A DNA stretch of 64,000 bases from Liolophura sinensis (GCF_032854445.1 NC_088307.1:19962001-20026000); one strand, 5' to 3'; shown: positions 37,801 to 52,905, numbered from the stretch's first letter. Program-made: numbers and translations. The notes: generated by a model from the letters alone, not told the origin.

Positions 37801-40800
37801 CAAAGGTAAGGAGGATTGGCTATATGGAACTTAGCGAGCAGGGAAGATGTCGCAATAAAATGATACATCTTAATGGCATGTTCTATAAATTGATGGGATA
37901 ATTTTACATTCATTTGACATCATTATCTTCATTTTGCATTATTATTACCAGTGTCACCTCATTGGACACACCTTTTTTCTGTATGGGACAGTGTCTCCTC
38001 CATGGGACATTAGCAGGTGCAAGACGGAAAAATGTGTTAGCAACTATGGCTAGAAAGTCTTAACTGTTTTGTCTCAGAAAAACAAAGTAACCAGTTTCCT
38101 GTATGTTTATAAAGTTTTAATTGAAATAAAATAGACATTCCTGGAATGTGGGGCTTTAAATGCAGCCAAGCATTCCATTAATAATATTTTGTCCAACTGA
38201 AGAAAATGTTTTTATTCACATGAAACATAATTAATATCTGAAATAATGGTCATGAAAAGCAGTTTTCATTGTTTTGCCACCATGCTTACTACAAGATTGT
38301 GAATGGCTGTAATTACAGGCCTCCAACAAAGCGAAAGTAATTCCATTATCACGGATCTAATTTTTGTCTCATGATTTGGCAAATACATTTCTGATAACAA
38401 GTGCACTTTTGTTGTATTCATGAGCAAGCTAAAGTTCAAGGAAGTAAAGTATCCCTTGTTTCTGGTTTCTTAATGACACTTAAGTAAATTTACCGTGTAG
38501 TCTATAAAAAGTGTAGTAAAAGTTTGATAGCTGACTAATACTCTGCCAGTGTAATGGCTGACTAATACTCTGCCAGTGTGATGGCTGACTAATACTCTGC
38601 CAGTGTGATGGCTGACTAATACTCCGCCAGTGTGATGGCTGACTAATACTCTGCCAGTGTGATGGCTGACTGATGCTCTGCCAGTGTGGTGGCTGACTGA
38701 TGCTCTGCCAGTGTGGTGGCTGACTGATGCTCTGCCAGTGTGATGGCTGACTGATGCTCTACCAGTGTGATGGCTGACTGATGCTGTGCCAGTGTGATGG
38801 CTGACTGATGCTGTGCCAGTGTGATGGCAGGCTGATGCTGTGCCAGTGTGATGGCAGGCTGACTGATGCTCTGCCAGTGTGGTGGCTGACTGATGCTCTG
38901 CCAGTGTGGTGGTTGACTGATGCTCTGCCAGTGTGGTGGCTGACTGATACTCTGCCACCGCAAACGATCAACTGCTCTTAACACATTTGCTTGTTTATAT
39001 ATTAGTTTGCATGAATCAACCAATCACAGAACTTATTCATCAAAGCTATGAGACTCTGTGGGGACACCTGGGCCTGTGTGGGGACACCTGGGACTGTGTG
39101 GGGACACCTGGGCCTCTGTGGGGACACCTGGGCCTCTGTGGGGACACCGGGGCCTCTGTGGGGACACCGGGGCCTGGAAGGGGGGGGGGAGGGGGTGCAT
39201 CAGGTCTCTGGTTTACGAGTTTCTGAATCGAAGTCCAAAATGTAATTTTATACTAGTGCTTAATTGTAAGTTTGAATCACTGCCAGAGGATAGGTATTGA
39301 CCTACCCTTAGTCATACATGTTAGCTTTAGTGGAAGGTTTGCCATAGTCAGCTGGAAGCAGATCGAGATTAATCCTGCCAGAGGATAGGTATTGACCTAC
39401 CCTTAGTCATACATGTTAGCTTTAGTGGAAAGTTTGCCATAGTCAGCTGGAAGCAGATAGAGATTAATCCTGCCAGAGGATAGGTATTGACCTACCCTTA
39501 GTCATACATGTTAGCTTTAGTGGAAAGTTTGCCATAGTCAGCTGGAAGCAGATTGAGATTAATCCTGCCAGAGGATAGGTATTGACCTACCCTTAGTCAT
39601 ACATGTTAGTTTTAGTGGAAAGTTGCCATAGTCAGCTGGAAGCAGATTGAGATTAATCCTGCCAGAGGATAGGTATTGACCTACCCTTAGTCATACATGT
39701 TAGCTTTAGTGGAAAGTTTGCCATAGTCAGCTGGAAGCAGATTGAGATTAATCCTGCCAGAGGATAGGTATTGACCTACCCTTAGTCATACATGTTAGCT
39801 TTAGTGGAAAGTTTGCCATAGTCAGCTGGAAGCAGATTGAGATTAATCCTGCCAGAGGATAGGTATTGACCTACCCTTAGTCATACATGTTAGCTTTAGT
39901 GGAAAGTTGCCATAGTCAGCTGGAGGCAGATTGAGATTAATCCTGCCAGAGGATAGGTATTGACCTACCCTTAGTCATACATGTTAGCTTTAGTGGAAAG
40001 TTTGCCATAGTCAGCTGGAAGCAGATTGAGATTAATCCTGCCAGAGGATAGGTATTGACCTACCCTTAGTCATACATGTTAGCTTTAGTGGAAAGTTGCC
40101 ATAGTCAGCTGGAAGCAGATTGAGATTAATCCTGCCAGAGGATAGGTATTGACCTACTCTTAGTCATACATGTTAGCTTTAGTGGAAAGTTGCCATAGTC
40201 AGCTGGAAGCAGATTGAGATTAATCCTGCCAGAGGATAGGTATTGACCTACCCTTAGTCATACATGTTAGCTTTAGTGGAAAGTTGCCATAGTCAGCTGG
40301 AGGCAGATTGAGATTAATCCTGCCAGAGGATAGGTATTGACCTACCCTTAGTCATACATGTTAGCTTTAGTGGAAAGTTTGCCATAGTCAGCTGGAAGCA
40401 GATTGAGATTAATCCTGCCAGAGGATAGGTATTGACCTACCCTTAGTCATACATGTTAGCTTTAGTGGAAAGTTGCCATAGTCAGCTGGAAGCAGATTGA
40501 GATTAATCCTGCCAGAGGATAGGTATTGACCTACCCTTAGTCATACATGTTAGCTTTAGTGGAAAGTTGGCATAGTCAGGTGGAAGCAGATTGAGAATAA
40601 TCCCAATGCCCTGTAATCAGTAGGTAGTGGTTGTTGTATGATTTATTTGTCTGTTTCAGGGTTCCATAGAAGTGGCAAGGCTAAACGGTTCGTTTCATGT
40701 TGCTTTGTCAGAGAGTCTGGATGGAACTCCCACTGCTTTAGCGATTTATCCCAAGAACGGGTGAGTATATCTTTACAAGTCATAGAATGTAAATTTGGTG

Positions 40801-43800
40801 AAATGTAATAGTCTTAGATTTTGTTCAGCCAAGGTTGCTTTACCTGAGATGTGGCTGTTTACAGATGCAGTAAAATTGATTAGCATAGTGCAAAAGCATA
40901 GAATCTGTGATTCTTCAACCTTTGGCATATTTGCAGGGTGTTTATTCAAGCATATTCTGAAGACTTTATTCTCTGTAGACTGATAAAATTATACTTATTG
41001 TGAAGCCCTGGAATTGGCCAATCCAACCAATGTAGTTTTGTCTGCATAATCTGATTAAAAATGTGCATAAATTGCACTGAAAGTTGCTCTTTCATAGTCA
41101 AAAAGTTGGAGAAAATATTTGATTCATATTTGACATTTTCAGTATATCAACAGAATTTCGTCGTCTTCAGGAAACGTGTCTTAAGAACACAAATAAAATT
41201 TTATCGAAGTAATAAAATGTCAAATGTGCAACTTCTGATTTTTTTTTCCTTTTTCAGAGTTGTCTGTTCTTTTGCACTATGCTAGCTTATTGCTGAATCT
41301 GTAAGTAATAATTCAGCATATTCAGAGGTGAACATGTTTCCAGTGCTCCTCCGCATTTTAGACCGCCCCCGATAGCACAGTCGGTAGAGTGTCTGCTTCG
41401 GTGGGTGGTAGATCCAGACTCAATACTGGGTCGAGTCACACCTAAGACCTTAAAAAGAGGATGTTGTAACTTTCTCCCTTGGCGTTCAGCATAAAGGGGA
41501 TAGTGCAACTAATTTTTGATCTGTATCAGTATAGTAGCTTACTTGCCTTCGGTAAGTTGTCTGAGTGAAGCAGCACTAGATAAAAGAGCGGTGGAAATCT
41601 GTCTTGCAACAAGGAGGCACATTAATGCACCTTAAGGATTCCTTTGTTGTCATATGACTGAAAAATTGTTAAGTAGGACGTTAAACCCCAATCACTCACT
41701 CACTCACTCACTTGGGTTTTAATAATCATCGGCTCCACGTACAAGTCCCAATTGCACACAAACACAACATCTAGAACTAGATTGGCCCATATAGTGCCAA
41801 GCCCAAGTAGGCTGTGTGTGTGTGTGTCTCCCCTATTCAACTTGTCATACAAACTCACAGCCTCATATTGTAAATGACCAAAATTTTGTTCCGTGACTCA
41901 AATTGCCTGAGAGTTCTTTTGATCTTTTGAAAGGTTTTTTGAGGTTTGATTAGAATGTAGAATGGTGTTTTATGGACATATGGCATCAATAGCAATATTT
42001 TGTAGCATTTAATTCCTCCTAAAATAAACTTTATGGACAAAATTTTAGGTTTTTATGGCAACTTTACATCTTGGACCAAAGTTGATGTGGGTTCATTGCA
42101 GTTGAGGTACGCATGTATCTTAAGGGATAGTACACTTAAGACAAACATTTTTTTTATTTCCAGGATGTTGTTTTATTCGACCATAGGAGATAATGCCGGA
42201 ATTTCACAGTGTGACATGTCTTTGTCTGGGTGTTTGCCAATCATCAGTGTAGTGAAGGACTGTCGTGGAATTGCCGTGGATGCAGACAGACTCTACTGGA
42301 CAGACCAGGAACTGAAGCACATCGGAACAGCAAACCTGGACGGCAGCGACCCTAAAATTTTAATTACGTGAGCAGATCTCTTCAGTTTTTAGCTTTTTTT
42401 TTTTAGCTTCTCTTTTTGTCTGAGCATCATCGTCGGCGTCTAATAATAGAGAAAGCGATGTTAAACAGAATGTTATTTATTTATTTATTTATTTGATTGG
42501 TGTTTTACGCCGTACTCAAGAATATTTCAGTTATACGACGGCAACCAACATTATAGTGGGAGGAAACCGGGCAAAGCCCGGGGGAAACCCACAACCATCT
42601 GCAGCTCGCTGGCAGACCTTCCCACCTACGGCCTTAGAGGAAGCCAGCTTGAGCTGGTTTGAACTCACAGCGACCACATTGGTGAGAGGCTCCTGGGTCA
42701 TTACGCTGCGCTAGCGCGCTAACAAACTGAGCCACAGAGGCCCCAAACAAAATGTTAGAGGTGATATCTCAAAGTGCTCCAGGTATACTGAACTCCGGGT
42801 TTGCACACAAGTAGAGCACAATAGAACTAGGGGGATATTCAATCGTTGATTGGGTGTGTGCATATTAAGTACCGTGAATTTCTGAATTCCTGACTTAGCA
42901 TATTGTGTATTAGAATCAATGTTAGACAAAGTGTTAGGGTTGGTATCTTGATAAAATATTGTATGTGTTGATCTGAAGGTTTACTTGGACATAAAGCACA
43001 ATGATGATCGCTTTGTGAGCACATTAAATACTGTTATTACCAAATTCACGATTTCAGTTGTTTATGCATTGAGCTGAAATTTTGCATTCATGTGTCTCAT
43101 ACAGGCGAGCTCTTTGGTAGCCTGTCTACCAATACTAAGTTGGTTTTACAATTCTATTGTATATGGATCAAATGTAGGGATTTGATTTGTGTTAAATGCA
43201 CTGCTCAAAAATTTCAGAAGTATGACAGCTGTAAGTTTGATGTGTACAGGAAATCGGCGTGCTTCACATGGCATCACTGCCAGAAACAGTCAGAATAGAA
43301 AGTTACGGCCGATCCGTCCAAAGCTGGATTTGAGCTAGCGACCTCAGTCACCACAGGGACCATCACATAGGCAATTGTGGCTGAGATTTTTGGCAAAACC
43401 TTAATATTCATTCATCAAATCAAATTTTCTGTATTTACCAAGAAAAGCTCAATTATTGCCTTGCAGCAAATATCAAACTCCTGTGTACTATTTACTGTGT
43501 TAAAATGATTCTAAAGTATCAAAATGTTATGTGACCTGCTTATACAGTTTAGAAACTACATTTCAGAATTTGAACGATAACAAATGTGCACACGACTTAT
43601 TTTGTGAAAGGTTACTTGTGCTGTTCTAAAATCAAACACCAATCAAATAAAATAAATAAATCAAATTTAAACAGATGAGCCTTTGAGATACATGTGTACA
43701 TGCCATTGAACAACTGTGCTGTTTTATTGTGAACGCACATATATTGGAGGAAGACATCTATGTCTGTTTACTTTTCAGTGGACTGGAAAGTCCAACATCG

Positions 43801-46800
43801 CTAGCTGTTCACGGAGACGTCTTATTCTGGCTGGACTCTGCAACAGACATTCTGCACAAGTACTCTCTGTCCGAGGGCAAGGCCCTGTGGAATGCCCTAA
43901 CTGGGTGGGACTCCATGACAGGGCTCTCGCTGGTAGACTGGCAGAAATACACCACAGGTACTGTATAGTAGTGCCCCTCATTCACCTGGCAAAGAGAGGA
44001 GATTCCTACAAGGACCATTAGCTTATGAAAACTGTTCGCTACGAAAACATGTTTGCTTTAGTCCGTACAGTAATTCTGAATTATCAACTAGTTAAGCGTG
44101 AATAATAAAATTTAGCACAAGCTTACCTAGCGCATCGACAGCAGACTTTAAACCTTGCTAGCCGCCATTTTTGATATGAGCCCAAAGACAGTTAAATTGT
44201 GGAACATTAGGATTATACCTAGGAAGATTACACCATTAAGGGGTGAGTGACAACTTGTTCGATTGTCTTAACATTGTTAATTTTCATTTTATTAATGCAC
44301 CGGCCCAGATAGCACAGTTGGTAGAGCGTCCGCTTCAGGAGTTGTAGATCCAGTGTCAATCCTGGGTCGAGTCACACCTAAGACTTAATAAGAGGAAGTT
44401 GTAACTTCCTCGCTTGGCGTTCAGCATGATGGGAATAGTGGAACGACTGGTTGGCCCGTATCAGTATAATGGCTCGGGCGGGTCAGCTTACATGCCTTCG
44501 TTAAGTGGTCTCAGTGAAGCAGCACTGGATAAAAGAGCGGTGGAAATCCGTGCTGTGGCAAGGAGGCACATTACATACACCCTAAGGATTCCTTCGTCGT
44601 CATATGACTGAAAAATTGTTAAGTACGACGTTAAACCCCAAACACTCATTCACTCACTCACTCACTCACTCATTTTATTAATGAACATAAGCAACTTTTG
44701 TGGGAAAAGATGGTAGAGCAGCTGAGCCAACACAGTCTGTGGCATAAATAAAGTTCCCAAAATTTATAAAAGTGGGTTACATTACAACTTTTTCAAACAT
44801 TAAAATCATGTTTACACTAACAGGTACAAATCTTATTATTTACCATATTTCCTATAATTTTAGGACAGATAATAGTAGTGCTGAAGGCAAAGATTTACCT
44901 TTCTCTCCCCTTTTTTTTGTTTTTCTTAAAAAGTATTCCTGCTACAATTAGCTCTACATGTATAATGGCTAGTATAACAGACCAGGTGTCCCAAAAACTA
45001 GAAGAATTAGGGTACTGAAAAGTAGTAATTTGAGCTATTTTTTTGTGTATCTAGAAAAGTTGAATTCATTAGCTGATGTGAATTTCTGTTAGCTGTTATC
45101 GTCATTTAGCTGTATTTACTGTTCTAAATACAATGTGTTGACAATATCTGTTTTCAGTTCAGAATGGATGCAGTGTGAAGAACGGGGGCTGTAGCCACCT
45201 GTGCTTGGCCCGTGGGGCACATGGCCGGGCATGCAAATGTCCAGAAGGGTTGTCGCTGAATGAAGATGAGGCTACTTGTCAAGGTATCATAACTGTCCCT
45301 GGGAAGAAGGCTGGATGTAAATGTAGAGTGTCGCTGGGTTACTGCTTCTTTCCCGATGTTGGACGCAGCTAAAACATCAACTGTAAATTTTCCTATGGAA
45401 TTTCTTGCTAACAAGCATCATTGAGCGTCAAAGATCATTGGTGGTACTGCGTAGACTGGTTTGATCTGGATATGGGGTTGTGTGTATAATTTGCTGATCT
45501 TGGCAGTCTGCTTTATGAACTGTCGCTGGAACATTCAGCTGTAAAGTTTGAGCCCTTTGCCGTTTTTTTGGGTGCCGTCACGCAACTTTCAAGGGGTAAC
45601 TTTGACTTGTAGGTGTCTTTATTGTTCGAAGATGCATGCACTCGCCCAAGTATGTACCAACCATTGTCAAAGTGTGGGTTCAATCCCAGCCTTGGGTAAG
45701 GACTTCGTATTTTGATTCCCCAACAGTCCTTATTGGTAGGGTCATGCGGACAGTAATGGGCCAACAGTTTGCATAGTCCTTTGTGTGTGGGTCACGTGGG
45801 ATTAAACATTTGTGGCATTTTTCAAAGATTATTGATTAACCAAGGCATGTTTCATGAGGCATACTTAGGGTTAAGTGCACTTTGTCACTACAACACACAT
45901 TGGATGGTTGTTAAGGGCGCTTCATGAAAACAGCCCGTGTGTGCTCGGATTTTCACCTCCCATGAAAGAGGTCACCATTATTTATAAAGTTGAAAATTCT
46001 AAGAGGATACATTGGAAGGTAATAGAAAAGTGAGAGTATAGCTTCAAGGAACTTGAAGAAAGATATGCCATAAAAATGTTCGTTGTTTTTAGGCATTTTT
46101 GGTAGCTCCCCAGTATTATGCAGGTTTTCCGTCAGTGGTCGGAAATGTGTGGAAATGTTATCATTGAACATACTGGGAATGTGTGACCAAGTTAGCACCT
46201 CCAATTTGGACTCTGTTCCCAAGCAGAGTTAGCTGTTCCCAAGCAGAGTTAGCTGTTCCCAAGCAGAGTTAGCTGTTCCCAAGCAGAGTTAGCTGTTCCC
46301 AAGCACAGTTAGCTGTTCCCAAGCACAGTTAGCTGTTCTCAAGCACAGTTAGTTGTTCCCAAGCACAGTTAGTTGTTCCCAAGCACAGTTAGCTGTCACC
46401 ATTGATGCCACCACAGAGGGCAATTTAATTTTCGGGCTGACCTCTGGGTCCTCGTGAAAACTGTAGTTCGTCATGTTTTCTCTCCAAGAAGATCTGAAAT
46501 CCGATAAGCTTTTTCGTATTTTATATAGTAGACCACATAATATACTATATACTAAGATGTAAAAATCAAGCATTTCATGTATCCTTGCAGCATATTGCAT
46601 TAAATGCAGCTGTCAAATAAATGAATGTCTATTCAGAAAAACATTGTGAGTTTGCCTGTACGAAGTAAAGAGGGGTATTGTGAGAGGTGGATCAGCTGTT
46701 GGCGGTGGAGGTGACGGTGTCCAGTTTAGTGAAAGTTTCTGGCCAATCATAGGATTGCATTGGCTGCCCATAGTACACATATAGCCAGTTGCCAATATTG

Positions 46801-49800
46801 ATTTGCATATCAAAGACCAAGAAAGTTTTTTTTCAACTCATAGCTCAATATTTACGTTGTCACCCATAGTACATGTATAATGCCAAATGCATTTCTCGAT
46901 TTGTATATCAAAGACCTCTGTCGTCGTCATATGACTGAAAAATTGTTGAGTACGACGTTAAACCCCAAGCATCTCACTCACTCAAAGACCTCTGTGATAA
47001 ATTTGTGCACGAAATCCCCAGTGTCTTTTTACCCCTGTAGTGATCTACAACTCCATGACAAATGAAGTAAATGCTCTGCAACCCTGATGCATCAACAAAC
47101 AGTGATAGTTGAATAATAATGTTGGCCTTTGTAGTTGATTTAATGGCAAAATCTTAGCACTGTCTAATTAGAGCATAATATCTTTGTATGACAGTGTCCG
47201 TCATTCTACTTTATTTTGGTTTAAAGGTCATTATTTGAACATATTACAGGACTTGAACATTACACAGTTTTTACGAACTACTCAGTCAGGGGAGCTACTG
47301 GTATTCTCTGAATGCCTTGTTCATGTGGGTATCCTTCTAAACAGATACTACAGAAGAAACCTTGGAATGTTCTGTGGAGGAGATGCTCTGTGATAAAGTA
47401 CGCTGTGTTGAGCTGAGTAAACTGTGCGACGACAGACTGGACTGTGAGGATGGCATGGACGAAAAGAACTGTGAGCGGCCGCATACCTGCAGCAGTGAAG
47501 AGTTCGCGTGTACACACAATAACAGAGACATCTGCATCCCATTTTCTTGGGTATGTGACGGAGACAAAGACTGTGACAATGCCACTGAAGAAGCAAATTG
47601 TAAGTAACAGAAAATGTGAACCAAGTTTATTGAAAAAAAAAATTGTTAGAAAGCAGCTCAAAATTTTGAACCAGTTTGTTGAACGCAAGTGTAGAACAGC
47701 CAGCATAAGATATGAACCATTTTGTTAAAGCAAGTTCTATTGTAAGGCTGAATTTCAATAGATATATGGGGAGAGCACAAAATTTTCAACTAGGTGAAAG
47801 AAATTGTAAGGCCTGAAAAATTGTAAAGCATGAAATTGTGTGCCGGTTTGTGAAAGCAGAAAGGTCTGGTTATTCATGGAGTTATTTGAATAACTTCATA
47901 GCTTTTTGCTAAGCCGACATAGTTTGACAGCATTATGTGGCTGTCCTGTAAAGAGAATCTAGCAATTGGAGGCAAGGTTCCCCCCCATGATTTGCTTGGT
48001 TTCCACCCCCATGATTTGCTTGGTTTCCCCCATGATTTGCTTGGTTTCCTCTATGGTGTCAGGGCCTCAATGGTTAACACGCCAGCGCAGAGCAATGGGA
48101 AGGCCTGTCAGCAACCTGGTTGTGGGTTTTCAACCTGTCCAATTTCTCTCACCATAATGCTGGTTGCCTTCATATAAGTGAAATGTTCTTGTGCAACGTG
48201 AAACACCAATCAAATAAACAAACCTGTGGTGTCAATGCTATTATTATATAGTTTGTGGTATCCTTCATGGCTTGAATGATTTCCTACATGAATTGCTTTG
48301 TTTCCATGGTTTTGATTGCCTTCATGGTTTTGATTGCCTTCATGTTTTTCATTGCCTTCATGTTATATGGATTGTTGTCTTCACCAATTAGTTCTTTTGG
48401 GTACAGTTTACAACAGTCTTCTTTCAAACAATTTCAGGTGATAAAAGTTGCTCGACTGACGAGTTCACCTGTGTGAATAAGGACTGTGTGCCCAATGATG
48501 TGGTCTGTGATGAACTAATAGACTGTGGGGACGGCTCGGATGAGACCAATTGTGAGTCGGTGCTATTTGGATTTTATTGCCTGTTTTGTTACCATGAAGA
48601 ATCCCGTTGTTCTGTATAATATTTAACTTCAAGTCAAGTTTTCAGATTTTGTACTAAGCCAAAATATTACTATTAAACATGATGTTAAGTATGAACCAGG
48701 TCTGTAACTGGGTGGGGTGTCATGTGTGGTGTCTTCAGCATGACATTTTCGTGTCAGCAGCACTTAGTTGGCTGCATGGACTCACCCTGCCACGAAAAGA
48801 CACAGTATATCTACATACACCTACTGACTTGTCCTGACGGAAAAATGATAAAGTACGACATGTAAACTCAAGCATATGTACATTTAATGCCATATTCAAA
48901 CATTGTTCGCTTATACTACGGCGGTCAGTTTTATGGGTGGAAAAACATCCAACAGTTGACCAGTCCAGACATTCAACTTCGGTCTTTATTTATTTATTTG
49001 ATTGGTGTTCCACACTGTACTCAAGAATATTTCAATTACGCAACGGCGGCCAGCATTATGGTGGAAGGAAACTGGGCATAGCCTGGGGAAAACCCACGAC
49101 CATCCGCAGGTTGCTGACAGTCCTTCCCACTGGGTCAATACTCTATAACCTTCCCTGTGAAAATTTTATGCCACCATTGTGTACGTGGAAAATTTTTCAG
49201 TATAAAAGCACCAATTTAAATGAATTCTATATTTTACATTGTAAATATATCATTCACTATCATTTAAAACTTTCCTTTTTAAAACAGTCAATAACGTTCT
49301 AATACAACATGGAATGTGAAGCCGCTCAACAAGGCTGTCGCTATGAGCTTGTGCTGACTTATAGACTGGGAATAAAGTCTGCCAGTATTCAGCAGATGGT
49401 CGTGGTTTTCTCTTAGGGCTCTGCCCAGTTTCCTCCCACCAGAATGCTGGCTGCCGTCATATAACTTGAAATATATTTGAGTACAGGGTAAAACATTAAT
49501 CAGATAAATGAATTCTAAAACAAAAGGGCTTAGAAATGCACTACAAACATGTAGTTCTTTGTTATCAGCGCTTATGCCTGCCCTAAAAATTAGGTTTAAT
49601 ATTTACAGTAATGCCTAAATGTTTACCAGGTCCTACCATCCCAGATCTGATGCCGGAGGATCTGTGCAGCAAGTATGGCATGTTTCTGTGCGAGTCTGGA
49701 ACTTGTATTGAGTCCTCCAATCTGTGTGACAAAAAACCGGACTGCGAAGATGGTGATGATGAAGATTGGTTTCGCTGTGGTAAGACTTATCACACATGCA

Positions 49801-52800
49801 ACAGTTGGAATAAAGAATTTCCCTTTAGACCATTGGTAGAAACGTGGACTCGAAACCCAAAGATTGCTGATTCAAATCCCCACTTAGAAATCTTGAAAAA
49901 CTTGGATTTGGTGATTCACCTGCTTTCATTGCTTGTGAGGGCTTTGTGAAAATGAACAGTAGATGATGCTTGTGCAGGGGATTTATTCAAGGCTGCCTGC
50001 TTTGACCGATGCTCCAGTTTTACTTCTTTCAAGTCCAGCTCATGGTGGCTTCTTCTCAGGCCATCTGTGGTAAGGTCTGCCAGCAATCAGCGGATGGTGG
50101 TGGGTTTCCTCAGGTTCTGCCCAGTTCTCACCATACGAGTAAAACACCAATCAGATAAATAAATGAATATTACTTCATTTAATTCCATCGGGTAACTGAC
50201 TTTTGTTTCCCAGGGTATTCTTATGTTCAAAAAGATTTTTAAAGCCCAACTCTTGTGGCGGCACATATGTTGGATATTGGGGTAATCTAGAATTGATCTG
50301 TTTGAGTTTTAGGCTAGAAGATTGAGGAATTCTGTATGCATATCTGATGCTTTTGTGTTTGACAGGAGGACAGGTGTGTGGCGAAGACGACTTTCTCTGC
50401 TCTGATGGCTTCTGCATAGAGCAGCGCTACCGCTGTGATGGAGAGAGGGACTGCAACGACAACTCGGATGAGGATCCCGTCCTGTGCATCAATGTCACCA
50501 CAACAACACTGGCTCCTCCCCCTGGTAACAACTTCTCATGAATTTGTGTTTGCATGGAGCGTTAAGGGGCTGCATGTACCATCACAAAACTCAATAAATC
50601 AATTTTTAGCTCACCTGTACGAAGTAAGGAGAGGTACTGTGATAGGGGGACCAGAAACCATTGATGGCAGTGTCGGTGTCCAGCTTGTTGGCCAATCATA
50701 GTTACAGTGGCCATCCATCGTACACAGATAACCAATCATCGGTAGCAATTTGCATAGCAAAGACCAAGAAAGTTTTTTTTACCACATAGCTTAACATTTC
50801 CTCCGCTGTTCAGAGTTGCAATTGCCACCCATAGTACATGGATTGCCAAATGCAGTTTGTGATTTACAAATTAAAGATCTCTGCAGTGAATTTATGCTCA
50901 AGCTGCCCACAGTGTCTTTCACCACCACAATGATTTACAACCCCATAACATATGAAGTCACTGCCCTGCAATCCTTACGCATCCGATAAACGATCAGAGT
51001 TGTGACAGTTTAATAATTTTGGCCTTTCTTGTTGATTTAATGGCAAGATCTTAGCACTGTGTAATTAGAGAATACTCTCTGTATAGCAGTGTCAGTCTAC
51101 TGTTTGGTTTAGAGGTCAATATTTGAATGTATCACATGACTTGAACGTTATGCAGTTTTATGAACTGCTCAGTCAGGCGAGCTACAGGTAGTCTTGGATT
51201 GCTTTTATAAGAACTGGTACAGTGAGATATCATTGAGCTGTCTCTGGGTAATCTGGGGAAGTGTGTGCGGTAGCAAGTTCTGAATAGTAGACTTGAAAGA
51301 AAGAAGACCAACTCACTTGAAAATACCTTGCAGTTAAATACAGGATTGTTGACAAAGAAATAGGAAGTAAAAGATAGAAGGGAAATCTTCGCAGGCCGGT
51401 TTGTGTGCTGAACTGATGTTGAGGACGGCCTGCGTGCTGGGGATGTCTGACTAAACCTAGATGCATAAATACAGTGGCATATGCAAAAGCTGTTGTGACT
51501 GTGAGTCTTTACTGGTCAACTGTCCCAGAAGAAAGAGCTGTTTTAAACGCGTGTAGGAAAATCATGATGAAACCTAAACTACATATACAATGTTTCAACG
51601 GAGTAATAACTAATATAAGAACAATGAGACAATGCATACGGTTATACCTTAATCACTGATAAGGTGTGACCAGGTAAAGGATGATTGGAGTTGACAACTG
51701 ACTGACATATGCTTAGTTCTGTTAAAGAATTGTGACAACACTCACTCACTCACTTATGCCTAACCTAAGTGACACATCAGTTTACTGGGAATATGAGAAG
51801 GGTGAAAGCGAATGCAATAAGTTCATGTCTTATGTGGGCATGTGTAAACTACTGGGCACACATGGAAGTATTGGCGATATATGTAACTCTAGCATAGACC
51901 AAGGTAATAGATGTCATGAATGTAAAATACAGTGTGCATTCAACTATCAAAGTAGCAGCAAGAATGATTAAACCTATCATTATCTTAAGGCAGCTCGGCC
52001 AAATGGGATCAAAACTTTTCACAACTTGGGAGCGAAATTGTTTAGTTTAAACAAAACAAGGTAATAATCATTATCAAGATTATTAAATATTTATCCATGT
52101 TGCTACTGATTACCAATGAGGGAATTAAAATATAAGACATATGGATTATTGACATTCAGTTGGGGCTGCCATTTTGTCACATGATCGAAACAGAGTGGGG
52201 CTCTGACCCATCCCACGGTCCAGGATTTTATTAAATTTTTTTTTTTTTATTTAGCATCAAAAATACATACACCTCTACAAACAAACTTTGTCTAGTATTG
52301 AGACAAACACATTTACAAACAAACACGTATAACAACTAGACATAAACGAATCAAGACAAACAGGAATACACCCATACGAACATTAAACAAGATGATAGAA
52401 CGGAACATAGATTCGGACTGAACAAATAGGCCTGATCTTATCATACTTTTGTTTGTTAGACACCTGTGAAAAAGGTCTTCATTTCATTTCAAATTATCCC
52501 TTGACCCAGGCCACAGCTGAGGATTATCATACCTGTGACTGGCTGTATACAAAGGTCACTTTGTAACTAAATGGTTCAAGCGGACTCTACAAATATTACT
52601 TTAAAAGCTACAGCACATGCACCAAAGTATTAAAGGTGATAACATTACAATATCATGTAACGTGTTGAAGTTACCAGTGGAAATATTCGATTGATCATAG
52701 TCCAAAGATGGGAAGTAGTGAATTCAGAAAATTTCAATGTTTTGCTGATTAACATCTTAATAATACACTAGAACACTAAGGTAAACTTTTTGATGTCAAC

Positions 52801-52847
52801 TCCATGGTCAGTTACACAAAAGATGAGGAAGAAGGGGGAGAATATGT

Positions 52848-52905
<58 letters not shown>

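Noticed and set aside
38470-39023. Three overlapping minus-strand ORFs with His/Ser/Ala-rich repeats
   Set aside because: They are all frames of the 27-bp minisatellite (27 is a multiple of three), so openness is expected.
42033-42163. Upstream extension of exon 18 to an ATG
   Set aside because: The frame is open by chance; the acceptor TTTCCAG at 42163 and phase 2 match to exon 17 define the exon.
47278-47706. 142-codon minus-strand ORF
   Set aside because: It is antisense to LDLa exon 21, which has clear module and splice support.
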